Shown: positions 10,686-22,200, counted from the first letter of the stretch. The stretch is 64,000 bases of DNA from Lantana camara (GCA_037501455.1 CM074865.1:39538501-39602500), one strand, 5' to 3'. Numbers and translations are program-made. Notes: generated from the letters alone by a model not told the origin.

Positions 10686-13593
10686 TGTAACATCCCGCTC
10701 GTCCGGCCTTTCCAGGTACGCCTTCACGGGTGAGCTATGTGTGCTTTTAATTAATTAATTATGTGTTTATTATATTCTTTTATGTGATATATTTGAATTA
10801 CTTGAACGTATTTGACCTTATCTGACTTATTTGTACGTATTTGTTCTCTTTGTTTCGTTCTTACTTTGTTTGTATTCGTTTTCGTTTTCGATTTTTGTGA
10901 CTACGTGCTATGCGTGACTTATATGTGTTATGTATGTGTCTTTGTGTTCGTTACTTGTTTTTGAGTTCGTTTGATACGGTTTTGAAAACCGTTTTATGTG
11001 TTAGGGACATAAGGGCCTAACGAGCTTTAGCGCACCTTGTGTTCCGGAAGGCGTAACTTGAGCTCGAGAATTCGGATTTGAATTCCGGAAGATGCATTGG
11101 ACTCGTAACGAAGAAATCAAGACAAAGAATCAGGATTCACATTTTTCTAAGCTCGTTAAGACCTCCGTATTTCACCCGTAACGAGCCCCTTAAGCTTGGA
11201 AGCTACCTTTTGACCTTATGAGACCTTGTGGACCCCACTTGAACCTTATCTAAGCCTAAACCTTGGGTTATACTTGAGTTAAGCTCTCTCTCTTGCCCTT
11301 TTTGCTGCTAAACCGAGCCAAACCCCTCTCTCTCTCCCTTGAATCGATCAGCAAAGCAAGAAGGAAGAAGGAAGAAAACCCCTTTGTTCATTTTCAGATT
11401 TTTGGGCTCAAATCTTCATCAAAACTTCTCCAAATTGAAAGGTAAGTTCATGGTTGAAATCTACACTTACTCTTCTCTCTTTTATGTGATTTTGAGTTAA
11501 ATTCTTTGGTTGGTTATTGAGATTTTACAAGCATGTGAATAGTAGTGTTGGTAGATTTGGTTTGATTCTTGCTCCTTTCATGTTTCCTTGAGATTTGTTG
11601 TTGCTAGTATGCTCCTAGGACTTGTTTCTTAGCAATTGTTGCATTTCCTTGCTTGGTAATTAGAGCTTGAGTGTTGGGTTTTTGTTTTGGGGTTTCTGAG
11701 TTACTGTAGTGCCGTCTGCGTTTTTCTGTACCGTGACACGGGGGTGTCACGGTTTGCCCTTTGTTGGTGACACGGGCGTGTCACCTTTTGTTTTCGTTTT
11801 CGCCTTTCTGTACCGAGACACGGGGGTGTCTCGGCTTGCCTTGTTTCGGTGACACGGGCGTGTCACCTCCAGGTTTCTGTTGTTTAGTTCTGTACTGAGA
11901 CACGGGGGTGTCTCAGCTTTCCTTTCCCGGGGGACACGGGCGTGTCTCCTAGGAACTCTAGTTTCGTTCGTTTTGTTTCCTTTCCGTTGTTTCTTGTTGT
12001 TTATTCTTGCTTCGTTTATGATATATGTCCGATTATGCTTTGAATGCTCATAAATGGCCTTAATGTGAATACATTTCATATCATTTGCATCATAAGCATA
12101 CATATTCATGTACCGAGCGTCAATGTGGTTCATATTGAGTCTAAGGTTGTCCTTTGCCTTTGCCTTGCCTTTAGGTCCGTTCTTTGGTTGACGAGGTGGT
12201 CTTCTAGACTTTCGTTTGCTTCTTTTGCTCCCGTTGCTTCTCGGAGGTGAGGTTTCTTTCCTTTTTAGATATTATGACCTACAACCCTAATTGTAATTTA
12301 AGCCCGCATGCGAACTATATATATATGTATAAATAAGTGTTTGATATGTATTTTGCGGGAATTGGCCCACTTGTTATGAAATCCATTGAAAAGGCTTTTA
12401 TATGTATATAAGCTATGTTTTGTTTATTCGTTTTCGAAAAGGGTTGGTGTGTGTACGTGTTAAGTTTTGACAAGAGAAAGCTTTTGTGATAAGTATCCGT
12501 TTTGTGAGATATGTGTGTGAGTTCTGTGATCTGTTTGGGCCCCGGAGATTGTGGGTAAGGGAGACCCGGGACGACCATCGGGGTCGCCGGTTACGACTCC
12601 TGTGCACTTCTCCACCAACGGGAGGCTTAGTTCTCCTATGCCGACGGAGCGAATTTTGGCATGGCCATCGAAGGAATCGGGCGGGATCCCCCGGTTCATC
12701 CGTTCTGTTATGTGGTGGGAATCGAGAGGGGCACCTCTCTTCCCCAATGGTGTAAAGGTGGGATTGTTTTATGAGTTTTGCTTTAATCTGAGTAAGTGTG
12801 CGTGAGAACTCGTTCTCGCCATGTTTTCGTTTATGTTTTGTATCCGATATGGTTTGCTTTATGCTTATGTATCCGATACGGTTTATGAAACGGGGTGGAC
12901 TCCTAATTTGTAAACCTTGTTAGATTTTGACCTTTGGGGTCCTAACTCTTTCTTCGTATATATAGTATCACGTGTTAACACCTTTTGGAATGTAAAAACC
13001 ACTCCGGATTCATGAACATTTTCGATTTGTATATGCTTGGCTCTTATGTATACGTATGTGTGCGTGTGTTAGCCCCCTCACCAGTCTCTAGGACTGACCC
13101 TCGTTGCTTCTTCTCTTTTTCCCCTTTGTTTTGAGCTTTGCAGGTACCCGGTTGGGAGTCTGGCTAGGCGACAGTTGTCTTTCGAGTCTTGGGAGTTGTT
13201 CGAGTCTTTGTAGAGTCCTTGCATTACATATTTACTTTCCCGCTTTGGTACTACGTATATTTGGTACTATGTATAAATAAGTATAAGTTATGTTTTGTAA
13301 TCTGAAGCTTTGAATATTTCTTTAGTCCGGGGTGGGCATAGCTTGTTGAAATATGTATATCTCTTTCTGAGCTTTTATATCTGTAATTGGGTTTGTTTTG
13401 TGATCCTGTGGCTTCCGCACTTCTGATTTAACTTCTTGCGCACTCTGTTCAGGGTCTAGACCGCCTAGCCTAGAGTTGATTTTTGTTTGTCACCCGTTCA
13501 CCATGGTTCGATGCGGGGATGGAGTTCCCCTTTCGATACCCGTGTTGGACTATGGTGCGGGGGATGTGGCGCCCTCCGCTCCGGGGTGTTACA
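10686..13593 (+). mobile_element. Solo LTR inserted in E2
   Basis: 2908 bp from TGTAACATCCCGC to GGGGTGTTACA, flanked by the TSD CCGCA at 10681-10685 and 13594-13598. The uninterrupted site is in the E2 right LTR near 51706. No internal region is present, so it probably arose by LTR-LTR recombination. It is related to but distinct from the E2 LTR. It carries AAAG|GTAAGT (11442), six GC-core hairpins, the AGTC hairpin (13082-13096), a TTTGCAG acceptor (13143) and the pair GGCTAGGCG / CGCCTAGCC (13162-13170 / 13462-13470). ORFs at 11747-12133 and 12315-12805 cross these structures and have no family match. Confidence 0.95.
11731..11949 (+). repeat. Six covarying hairpins in three 82-bp units
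   Basis: Hairpins start at 11731, 11766, 11813, 11848, 11895 and 11930, so the spacing alternates 35 and 47 bases and the unit is 82 bp. The odd ones have GGGG centres and 9-bp arms (CCGTGACAC/GTGTCACGG, CCGAGACAC/GTGTCTCGG, CTGAGACAC/GTGTCTCAG). The even ones have GGGC centres and 8-bp arms (GGTGACAC/GTGTCACC twice, then GGGGACAC/GTGTCTCC with one G-T wobble). Spacers differ more than the arms, and arm changes are compensated on the other side. Confidence 0.93.
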
Positions 13594-14356
13594 CCGCATG
13601 TGACTTATATATATATACATATAGATAAGTGTTCGATTAGTATTTTGTGGGTTTTATCCCGTTTTGTCATGAGATTTTGAAAAGGCTTTTATATGTATAT
13701 AAGCGCTATTTTGATCTTCTTTTTGAGTAACCTTTGGTAAGTGTGTGTGTATAGCGAGATAAGCTTCGTATCTATGTGATTTTCGTGTAAGTTTGGGCCC
13801 CAGAGAAGTGGTATGTGATCTCGGGCGGCCATGGGGTCGCCGGGCTCTCTCATTAACACGGCTCCACAAAGTGAGGTTTCGCTCATCCTCGGGAGGTCGA
13901 GAAGAAAGTGGGTCTCATATGTCGGCGGTATAACCCGTCAGGGTCGGGTAGGATCCCCCGATGTCACCATTATATTATAAGGTAAGTGCAGGGGTTGAGA
14001 GTGGCTGCTCTCTTCCCCAAACGGTGAAAGGTTGGATTGATTTATGATTTGTGTTTGTCTTCGCTTTGCTTTGCTATTGAGTAAGGGGTTTGGACTTGTA
14101 CTCGCCGAGTCATTTTGTTTAAGCCTTCGTTTCCATTATGGTATATGAATCGGGTTTGGATTTCTAATTTCTAAAACTTGGTGATTTTGGCCTTAGGCCC
14201 TAAACCTTTATTCCTATATGTAGTATCACGGGTTTAAATGATTTAGAATGCAAAAACCAACCCCGGTTCATGAACGCTCTTTGATTTGATTATGTTGTGC
14301 TCTACTTATATGTACGTGTGCGTGCGTTAGCCCCCTCACCAGTCTTTAGGACTGAC

Positions 14357-16294
14357 TGTTGGAAAACACGAATCAGAAAGCAGCGGAATTTAAAAAATTT
14401 TCCCAACAAAAGGACCTTGGACTCGCAATCGTGTAACCAAATTCGTAAAGATAGAAAACTTACTTTTCTTTTGTTCTTTCTTGAAGCGTTTCAAGCCACC
14501 CAAGAACGCTCTTCTCGCGGCTTGATCCCCTCTCCTTGGTAAAGCTCGAATCTTCAAACTTCTAACTTGAAGTCTCTAGAGAAAGTCCACCAACTTGATC
14601 ACAATCTAACTAGTAAGGATGCTAGTTCTCTAGTTAGTGTTTAGGCTTAACCTAGGGTTTAATTTAATCTTGGAGAAAGGAAGGTGTTCAACACATGAAC
14701 CAAAAGAATTGTCTATTAGCTCTAAAGGGGAGCATGAGCTCCCCTATATATAGGAAAGGGGAGGGGCGGCCGAACCTAGTCCTTATTGGACAAGGATTTG
14801 GTTCCTCTCTCTCCTATTACTTGATCATCAAGTATTTTCCAAATTTGACTTTGAATTCTAATTCTAGTCAACTTTTAATAGAGCTAAAAATATCCAAACT
14901 ATTTTTGGATAATTTTATACTTTATTTATTATAAAATAAATAACTTATTTTTATCTAATTAATTAATTCGTAATTAATCAACTAGATTATTTTCTCCAAA
15001 ATTAGACTTTCTTTTTAATTCAAAATTAAACCAAAGTCTATTAAATAATTAACTAATTAATTATTTAATATATATATAATATATATATATACACACGTGT
15101 GTGACACGTGTCACTCACGTGAGCCACACGTGTGACTTCACACGTGTGGAACCCTCTTGGCCCGATTAACTCGTTTAATCATTTTCAAGCCTCAACTCAT
15201 GTAACCAAGTTGTTGTGTGTGACCCTCTAGGTTCTCAATTCAATTAGCAGTGACCCCAATTAATTAATTCACTAATTAATTAATCAGTCCACAGATTAAA
15301 CGACCATAGTCTAGCAACAGGTGTTTAACCCCTAGCTGAATTGGAATGTTCGGATTCGACAGAACCTTTAAGTCATTGATTCATGTGAGATACAATCCTC
15401 CTACTTACTATCTCTCAACCAAGATCTAGGGTAAGGGAATAATTAGAACCCTAATAATCCGGTCTTAAAGCTAAGTGCATTTCATATCCATTTGATCTCA
15501 GTCCAAGAAACCCTTTTCTTGATGTCTTGATCTACTGCCTTGGCCAAGGACTCCATATGGCATATGAATGACTTACACAATAAGAGATCACCTTGCAAAT
15601 GCAAGTGTAGGTCCTATCTTGATTCTCATTCACTTTCATGAATCACTTGTGCAGCCCCAGCATAAGCCTTGAATCAGTTGTCTAAGGCGACACCCTTTAA
15701 AGCTTATACCTAAGACTACAGAGTTAACTCATAAAATGATAAGGAACCTCAAGTCTAAGGATCAATTAATCACATCAATGACTCGTGAGATATTTCCTAA
15801 TCTGGAAGTTTCCATTTCCTGAAATAGAAACTTCCTTTCCCATTTAGGAATGTTCTCACACGGGGCACCTCAGTAAACTTACTTATTAAAGTAAGCACCC
15901 TCATGTATCACGCACGTATCAACTATACACTTTGCACCTCCATGAAACAAGGTGGTCCTTCTTAAGGGCGTGATCCCACAAGCAAGCCTTAGAGGAGTCA
16001 GGTTGACACTCCCACTGTCTGTAGGACTCATCGGCTTGGAGTATTTTACTAATCATGACTTATGTGATATAGGGCTCGTTTCATGAACCATTTCACCTAA
16101 ATGGTAGAGTCCTAAAGTCATCAGGATTAGGGGAGTTCTCATACATGCACAGCTAAAGTAAACGCATACCAAACAAGAGCATATAAAGAAGTGTTGCCTC
16201 AATTCGTTATTTCATTCAAAGATTGTCTGTGATTACAATAAGGAAAAGCACAAAGCGGATATACAATCGGCTTTCTAGGGCACTATTCCTAACA
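14357..16294 (-). repeat. C1 3' LTR
   Basis: 1938 bp, TGTTGGAAAACACG to CCTAACA on the + strand, matching 22485-24422. It contains CACACGTGTG-type palindromes near 15090-15150 and AT-rich repeats. The small ORF at 14695 occurs identically in both LTRs (22823) and looks non-functional. Confidence 0.96.
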
Positions 16295-16306
16295 ATCTCC
16301 CACTTG
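16295..16306 (-). promoter_or_regulatory. C1 polypurine tract
   Basis: On the minus strand CAAGTGGGAGAT abuts the 3' LTR, the usual copia PPT form. Confidence 0.85.
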
Positions 16307-16310
16307 CCCG

Positions 16311-17831
16311 TCAAAGCCATTCTAAAGCCATTCTAAGTCCCATCTTCTGAAGATGACCTTGGAAAGCTTCTCGACTAAGGGGTTTAGTAAGTGGATCTGC
16401 CACGTTCTCTGCTGATGTGACCCTCTCAATTAGCACATCTCCTCTTTTGATAATATCACGGATTAGGTGATACTTCCTCATAATGTGCTTGGTCCGTTGG
16501 TGAGATCTTGGTTCTCTTGCTTGAGCAACCGCCCCAGTGTTGTCACAAAACACAGTAATGGGGTCTTTCATGCTAGGAACAACATTCAACTCTTGAATGA
16601 AGTTTCTAATCCAAACACCTTCCTTAGCTGCATCATTTGCAGCTAAGTATTCGGCCTCAGAGGTCGAATTTGCAGTGGTAGTTTGCATGGAACTCTTCCA
16701 ACTCACTGCACCGCCGTTTAGGCAGAAAATGTATCCTGACATTGACTTAAAATCATCTAAGTCAGATGCAAAGCTTGCATCGCAGTATCCTTCGACAGTA
16801 AGATCTTTCTGACCTCCGTAAACTAAGAATAAATCTTTAGTACTTTTCAAGTACTTAAGAATATTCTTCACGGCAGCCCAGTGACCATCTCCAGGGTCAG
16901 TTTGGAAACGACTTGTCACACTAAGTGCATAAGCCACATCCGGTCGAGTACATAACATTGCATACATTATGCTACCTATTGCTGACGCATAAGGTGTATG
17001 AGTCATTCTTTCCTTCTCAAGGTTAGTCTTAGGACACATCTTCTTTGAAAGACATGTTCCTACACTCATAGGAAGGTTCTTAACCTTTGTTGACTCCATA
17101 TTGAATCTCTTCAATACTTTGTCAATGTACATCGACTGTGATAGTCCTATTAACCTTCTAGATCTATCTCTATAGATTTTAATTCCAAGGATATAGGACG
17201 CATCACCAAGATCTTTCATCTCGAATTGGTTCGATAACCATAACTTAGTCACTTTCATGTCATCCTTCGAATTCCCAATAAGAAGGATGTCATCAACATA
17301 AAGTACTAAGAATTGCACTGAGGTCTCCAATTCCTTTCTATACACACATGATTCATTCGAAATTTGCATGAAGCCAAACGCTTTGACTGATTCATCAAAT
17401 CGAATGTTCCAATTCCTAGGAGCCTGTTTCAATCCATAGATTGATCTTTGGAGTTTGCAAACCTTTTGCTCACTCCCACTGAATGTGAAACCTATGGGTT
17501 GCTCCATATAAATGTCTTTGTCAATGTCACCATTGAGAAAGGCAGTTTTCACATCCATTTGCCATATCTCATAGTCATAATATGCAGCAATGGCAAGCAT
17601 GATTCGAATGGACTTTTGCATTGCAACTGGTGAAAAGGTTTCATGAAAGTCCACGCCGGGTCTTTGAGTGAATCCTTTTGCAACCAGTCTTGCTTTGTAG
17701 GCTGCAATGCTTCCATCAACTCCAAGCTTTCTCTTAAAGATCCATTTGCAACCTATGGGTTTGACCCCATCAGGCAAATCTACCAAGGTCCAAACTTGGT
17801 TGGAGTTCATGGAGTCCATTTCGGATTTCAT
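16311..17831 (-). CDS. C1 pol: reverse transcriptase and RNase H
   Basis: This 506-residue stretch makes the RT and RNase H of a Ty1/copia polyprotein, which copy element RNA into DNA. It shows YKARLVAKGFTQ (45-56), ETFSPVA and QMDVKTAFLNG (91-101), and the catalytic YVDD at 178-181. The copia-type RNase H follows with GYCDASFASD near 347, TSEAEY, and a C-terminal DPLTKPLS. The Met at 17831 is internal to the polyprotein: the frame is shared with the integrase segment upstream and is separated from it only by an in-frame TAA at 17883-17885. Domain content looks complete, so RT itself may be undamaged, but it cannot be made as part of the full polyprotein without readthrough. The copia lineage is not assigned. 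Confidence 0.93.
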   Translation of the reverse strand: MKSEMDSMNSNQVWTLVDLPDGVKPIGCKWIFKRKLGVDGSIAAYKARLVAKGFTQRPGVDFHETFSPVAMQKSIRIMLAIAAYYDYEIWQMDVKTAFLNGDIDKDIYMEQPIGFTFSGSEQKVCKLQRSIYGLKQAPRNWNIRFDESVKAFGFMQISNESCVYRKELETSVQFLVLYVDDILLIGNSKDDMKVTKLWLSNQFEMKDLGDASYILGIKIYRDRSRRLIGLSQSMYIDKVLKRFNMESTKVKNLPMSVGTCLSKKMCPKTNLEKERMTHTPYASAIGSIMYAMLCTRPDVAYALSVTSRFQTDPGDGHWAAVKNILKYLKSTKDLFLVYGGQKDLTVEGYCDASFASDLDDFKSMSGYIFCLNGGAVSWKSSMQTTTANSTSEAEYLAANDAAKEGVWIRNFIQELNVVPSMKDPITVFCDNTGAVAQAREPRSHQRTKHIMRKYHLIRDIIKRGDVLIERVTSAENVADPLTKPLSREAFQGHLQKMGLRMALEWL

Positions 17832-17882
17832 GGCTTCTATCCACTGTTCAGAGTCAGAATCTGAAAGTGCCTCCTCATATGT

Positions 17883-18827
17883 TTAAGGATCATTATCCTT
17901 TTGAGAGATTTCATGGAAGAATCCATACCATCTCTCCGGCTGTCTAGGAGTGCGTTCAGAACGCCTTAGAGGAGGGTTTTCGTGTGTATCGAAATTCGTG
18001 ATTGGCTGTAGTTGATTAGAGTGGGACGTTTCTTCAGTGGGTGGTGTGGGGTCATTTTGTACTTCTTTTAATTCTATGATCTTGCCTTTCTTTTCTTTAA
18101 GGAACGGTTCCTCCAGAAAAGTAGCATTTCTGGAAACAAACACCTTTTGCTCAGATTGATCATAGAAATAGTATCCTATGGATTCCTTAGGATAACCTAC
18201 AAAGTAGCATAAGTTAGAACGAGATTCTAACTTATCTCCCACTATCCTCTTCACGTAAGCAGGACAACCCCAAATTCTTAAGTAAGAATAACTAGGGATT
18301 TTACCATGCCACATTTCATAGGGCGTCTTAGGGACTGACTTAGAGGGAACTAGATTCAGAATCTTTGCTGCACTTTCTAGGGCATAACCCCAGAAAGAAG
18401 GTGGTAAGTCAGTGAAACTCATCATGGAACGAACCATATCAAGTAGGGTTCGATTCCTTCTCTCAGAAACTCCATTAAGCTGAGGAGTTCCCGGAGGAGT
18501 CCACTGAGAGATAATCCCATTATCTTTGAGACGATTAAGGAATTCTTCACTAAGATACTCGCCTCCTCGATCAGATCGAAGTGCTTTGATCTTGTGACCA
18601 GTTTGGTTCTCAACCTCCTTTTGAAATTCCAAGAATTTCTCAAAAGCTTCAGATTTATACTTCATTAAGTATACATAACCAAACCGACTAAAGTCATCAG
18701 TAAAGGTTATGAAGTACTGATGATTGTTTCTAGTGCTTACACTAAGCGGTCCACAAACATCAGTATGGATCAAATCCAAAACCTCAGTGGCACGTTCCAC
18801 AGTTCCTCTAAAAGGGACTTTGGACAT
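17883..18827 (-). pseudogene. C1 pol: integrase segment, ends at a premature stop
   Basis: A 314-residue integrase segment of the copia polyprotein, which would insert the cDNA into the genome. The DDE catalytic residues appear intact: D23 in HTDVCGP, D86 in SDRGGEY and E122 in GVSERRNRT, with 35 residues between the last two. The Met at 18827 is not a real start; the open frame runs a little further upstream (CESCLKG precedes it), and a frameshift at about 18870-18900 separates it from gag-protease. It ends at TAA 17883-17885; the same frame then runs into RT. It is scored as a pseudogene because neither boundary is natural. Confidence 0.9.
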
Positions 18828-18856
18828 TTTTCCTTTGAGACAGGATTCGCAAGAAG

Positions 18857-20230
18857 TTAACTCTTTGAGATCATTTTCAGAGAATGATCTAAAGTGTTTA
18901 TCTTGCTAATTCTGTTCTTGGAAATGTGTCCTAATCTAGCGTGCCATAAGGGAGCTGAAACTTTGTCATCTCTCTTACGCTTTGTTTCTCGTTGTATATT
19001 CATAATATTGATATTTTGAGTTAGGTAAAGTCCATTACTTAGAGTACCGATATGAACGGAAGAGTTGTTCCGTTTGATAAAATATTTACCATTCTTAATA
19101 TAAGTTTCATAACCTTCACAATCTAATATTGGAACTGAAATTATATTACGAATAATGCTCGGTACATAAAGGACTTTATTTAATACTAACTCAAAACTAC
19201 CTAAATCTAATCTAATTGTGCCTAAAGCTCGAGCTTCAACGTTTGAGCCATCGTCGATCTTCAAGGCACATTCTCCTTCTTTGAGTTGTTGGACTTCACT
19301 TAGCATCTGTACATCATTACAGATATGAGTCCCACAACCGGTATCAAGTACCCAAGAACTAGAATTAATAGAAAGATTTACTTCAACGAGAAAGATACCT
19401 TTCTTTAGAGTAGCCTTGTACTCTGGGCAGTTTCTCCTCCAATGTCCCGCTTTGCCACAATGGAAGCAAACATCCTCTTTCTGATCATGCTTCTTCTTTA
19501 GGGCCTTCCCCTTCGAAATGCCACCAGTGGGCCTAAGGGGTTTCTTCTTCTTCTTTTGGGCTTTCTTGCCCTTACCTTTAGAAGGCCCAGAAGAGGAAGA
19601 TGGAGCATTCACCATCAAAACCTTATTGTCCTTCTTGATCGTGCTTTCAGCAGTCACAAGCTGACTAATCAGCTCAGCTACAGTAGCACCAGCATGATTC
19701 ATGTTGAAGTTAAGGACAAATGGGTTGAACGATGGTGGGAGCGAAGCTAGCAACAAGTCCACAGAAAGCTCATCTTTTAGCGGCATGTCCATGGAAGCAA
19801 GTTTCTCAGTAAGGGCAAGAAACTTGAGTCCATATTCATGGACACTTGAACCTTCCCTCATTCTCAAGTGGAACAATTCCTTTGAAGTGTTATACCTTGT
19901 AACACGTTCATGAGGGCGGTAAAGTTGCTCTAAGTGGTCGTAAATCTCCCAAGCAAATTCCATGGCCTCATGTTGCCTTTGCAAGTCCGGAGACATGTTA
20001 GCCAACATAAGGCAACGGGCTTGGAGATTATCATCCTTCCACTTCTGAATCGCATCCCGCTCGGCCCGAGTGGGAGCCTCCCCTTCGGGACTTGGCTCCC
20101 CTTCGAAGAGAACATAAGTTCTCTTCTCAGAATCTAAAATGATTTTTAGATTCCTCAGCCAATCAGAATAGTTGGGACCAGTCAACTTGTTTGACTCGAG
20201 GATCGATACAAGAGGGTTTTTGGTTGCCAT
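18857..20230 (-). CDS. C1 gag and protease (truncated by frameshift)
   Basis: 457 residues starting MATKNPLVSI. The N-terminal part is a copia gag capsid domain (about 10-200). A Lys-rich linker (215-250) leads to one CCHC zinc knuckle, CFHCGKAGHWRRNC (255-268), which binds RNA. The aspartic protease follows with DTGCGTH at 296-302, and then the GAG-pre-integrase motif LWHARLGH near 431. The frame ends shortly after, where a copia element would continue into integrase, so a frameshift at about 18870-18900 truncates it. The start is the first Met of the frame and lies 2.24 kb downstream of the PBS. Gag and protease themselves look whole. Confidence 0.93.
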   Translation of the reverse strand: MATKNPLVSILESNKLTGPNYSDWLRNLKIILDSEKRTYVLFEGEPSPEGEAPTRAERDAIQKWKDDNLQARCLMLANMSPDLQRQHEAMEFAWEIYDHLEQLYRPHERVTRYNTSKELFHLRMREGSSVHEYGLKFLALTEKLASMDMPLKDELSVDLLLASLPPSFNPFVLNFNMNHAGATVAELISQLVTAESTIKKDNKVLMVNAPSSSSGPSKGKGKKAQKKKKKPLRPTGGISKGKALKKKHDQKEDVCFHCGKAGHWRRNCPEYKATLKKGIFLVEVNLSINSSSWVLDTGCGTHICNDVQMLSEVQQLKEGECALKIDDGSNVEARALGTIRLDLGSFELVLNKVLYVPSIIRNIISVPILDCEGYETYIKNGKYFIKRNNSSVHIGTLSNGLYLTQNINIMNIQRETKRKRDDKVSAPLWHARLGHISKNRISKINTLDHSLKMISKS

Positions 20231-20436
20231 TTCAAAACACGTAGAGAATCACAGAATCTACGACCTAAATGGTAAAACAGAGAACTAGTGAGCATGCTGA
20301 ATTATAACGATATACAAAAGATAAGGTCTTTAATCTAATGTAGCTCCCACTGTTTTTCAAAGATCTAGAATTCCCAAAGATCTAAGAGGAACACGTTTCC
20401 CAGTGGGTACTAAGATCCTAGGCATTTTACCTCGAA

Positions 20437-20762
20437 CCCACGACTCGCGGACATTCTAAGTAAGAACCCTAGGTAGGTACAACTTACCAATTCTAACACC
20501 TTTAGAACTCTTAGTAATTGTTTTTTTTTGCATCACCTATCTTTCAATATGGACCCACGACTCGTGCGATATCCATATTTACTTAGGCGTTAAGCTAGAC
20601 CCATCAATCATAAGATCATGACCAAAACTTAGTTTGAACGACCCACGACTCGCGGACATCGCCCTTGCTAAAATTGACCACGAAATATCGATCATTTAAA
20701 ATGATTAATTAGGCAACTAAGAACTAATAAGCTCCACTAGCTATCCCACGACTCGCGGACAA
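20437..20762 (-). repeat. Dispersed repeat CCACGACTCGCGGACA in the C1 leader
   Basis: On the + strand, copies start at 20437, 20553 (degenerate), 20642 and 20745, spaced 116, 89 and 103 bases. The intervening sequence does not look repeated. Confidence 0.8.
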
Positions 20763-21949
20763 TAACTAGCTTTACTTACTAAACTTAAAACCTATTGATG
20801 GAATGCTAGGAATTTAATTCAAAATTTGCATCTCGAATTAAACACCTATTTGTTCGAAATTAGCTTAATATTTAATGGGAATTTTCGAATCAACCGGAGA
20901 GTTGTCCGGTTCGACCTCACCAACATATATGTTATCCAATTTTATTAGTCTTGATTAATGCAAGTACACTTAAATGCATATCAAACAAGCACATAAACAG
21001 ATAACATGTCCTAGCATGATACTAACATGTAATGATCATGGGTTCTACCTATCTTATGCGTGATATGTGGGAGCCACTCCACAATCACGAGTTCTAACAT
21101 ACATGCCACATAAACAGTTTAAATCACATAAGCGAAAGCGGTAACAAAATACGAGCCCTATCTCTATTACATTTAACAATTGAGATTCCCCTCCCTAACA
21201 TTTTGAGGGGTCTTCACTTATGGCCTCCTTGTTACTTGAATGTGGTCCATCTTACTCCATGGGTGCATTGTCTCCAAAATGAAAATAAAACCTCACCACC
21301 TATCTCTACTCTCAAATTACAATAAAAAGAAAAAGACATAAAGTAATAAGGCTCAATCTTCATATTGGCCTTAGACAATTACACGGGGCATACCCCGGCC
21401 TCAAAAACAGTAATATGGAAAGCCACATAATAAATCACATAACAGTACGCACATAAGTGAGGCTCCAACCTCAATTGAAAAACGCAACTATAGGGCTCCA
21501 ACCCCAATTTAAACCATCCATGTGCATAAATTAAAACCATACATAGATCTAAACCCATGATCACCTAACATGCTTTTGCGAGAATTTAAATTTAGCCAAT
21601 AAATTAAAATTCTCGTTTCAAGTCCTAATGACTTAAAACACGACTTAGATGCAATTCTTGTTCAAGAGCCTTTTCAATAAAACCCGAAAAAACAATAAAC
21701 CAATAAAATTCCAATTAATTTCCAAAATTAATAATTTTATTCTTTCATTATTTTCAGAAAATAAAATTCATAATTTTCCCAAAATCCAAATCGCTTCAAT
21801 TTCTCAAAAATCCCAATTTAATCAAAATTTTAAAATAATTTTATTTTAACAAAACTGATTTTAAAAGATAAAATTAAAATAAAATTAAATCGGGATTTTA
21901 CGGACCGAAAACACGAAAAACACGAAACACGAAAAACGAGCCCAAAAAA

Positions 21950-22200
21950 ATGGCCCAGCCGCGTGAGGCACCGCCGCGCGCCAGCGGCGCTCACAGCGCG
22001 CGGCAGTTGCCGCTCGCGTGCGCACGCTGGGCGTGCATCATGCGCGCGCCGCGCGCAGCAGTGCCCGCCGCGACTAGGCGGGCTGAGCAGGCGTCCCGCT
22101 CGGTTGCAGGACGGACTGGGCGGGTGCGCCCGCGCTGTTGCGGGAGGAGCTGGGCGGCGGCGACGGGCCTGGGCGTGCGACGTGCTAGCACGCCTAGGCT
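21950..22200 (-). other. GC/CpG-rich island in the C1 leader
   Basis: About 250 bases of very high GC and CpG, with GCGCGC runs and palindromes such as CGTGCTAGCACG, in an AT-rich element. The ORFs across it (21830-22255 minus; 21950 and 21963 plus) translate to Arg/Ala/Pro-rich low complexity in several frames at once, as expected from composition. It could be captured host DNA or a structured leader block. Confidence 0.6.

Noticed and set aside
11731..11949. Evenly spaced repeats resembling a CRISPR array
   Set aside because: The repeats are self-complementary hairpins with 13-25 base diverging spacers inside a plant LTR; there is no prokaryotic context.
11747..12133. 128-aa minus-strand ORF in the solo LTR
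   Set aside because: Its residues are dictated by the hairpin repeats; there is no counterpart in related LTRs.
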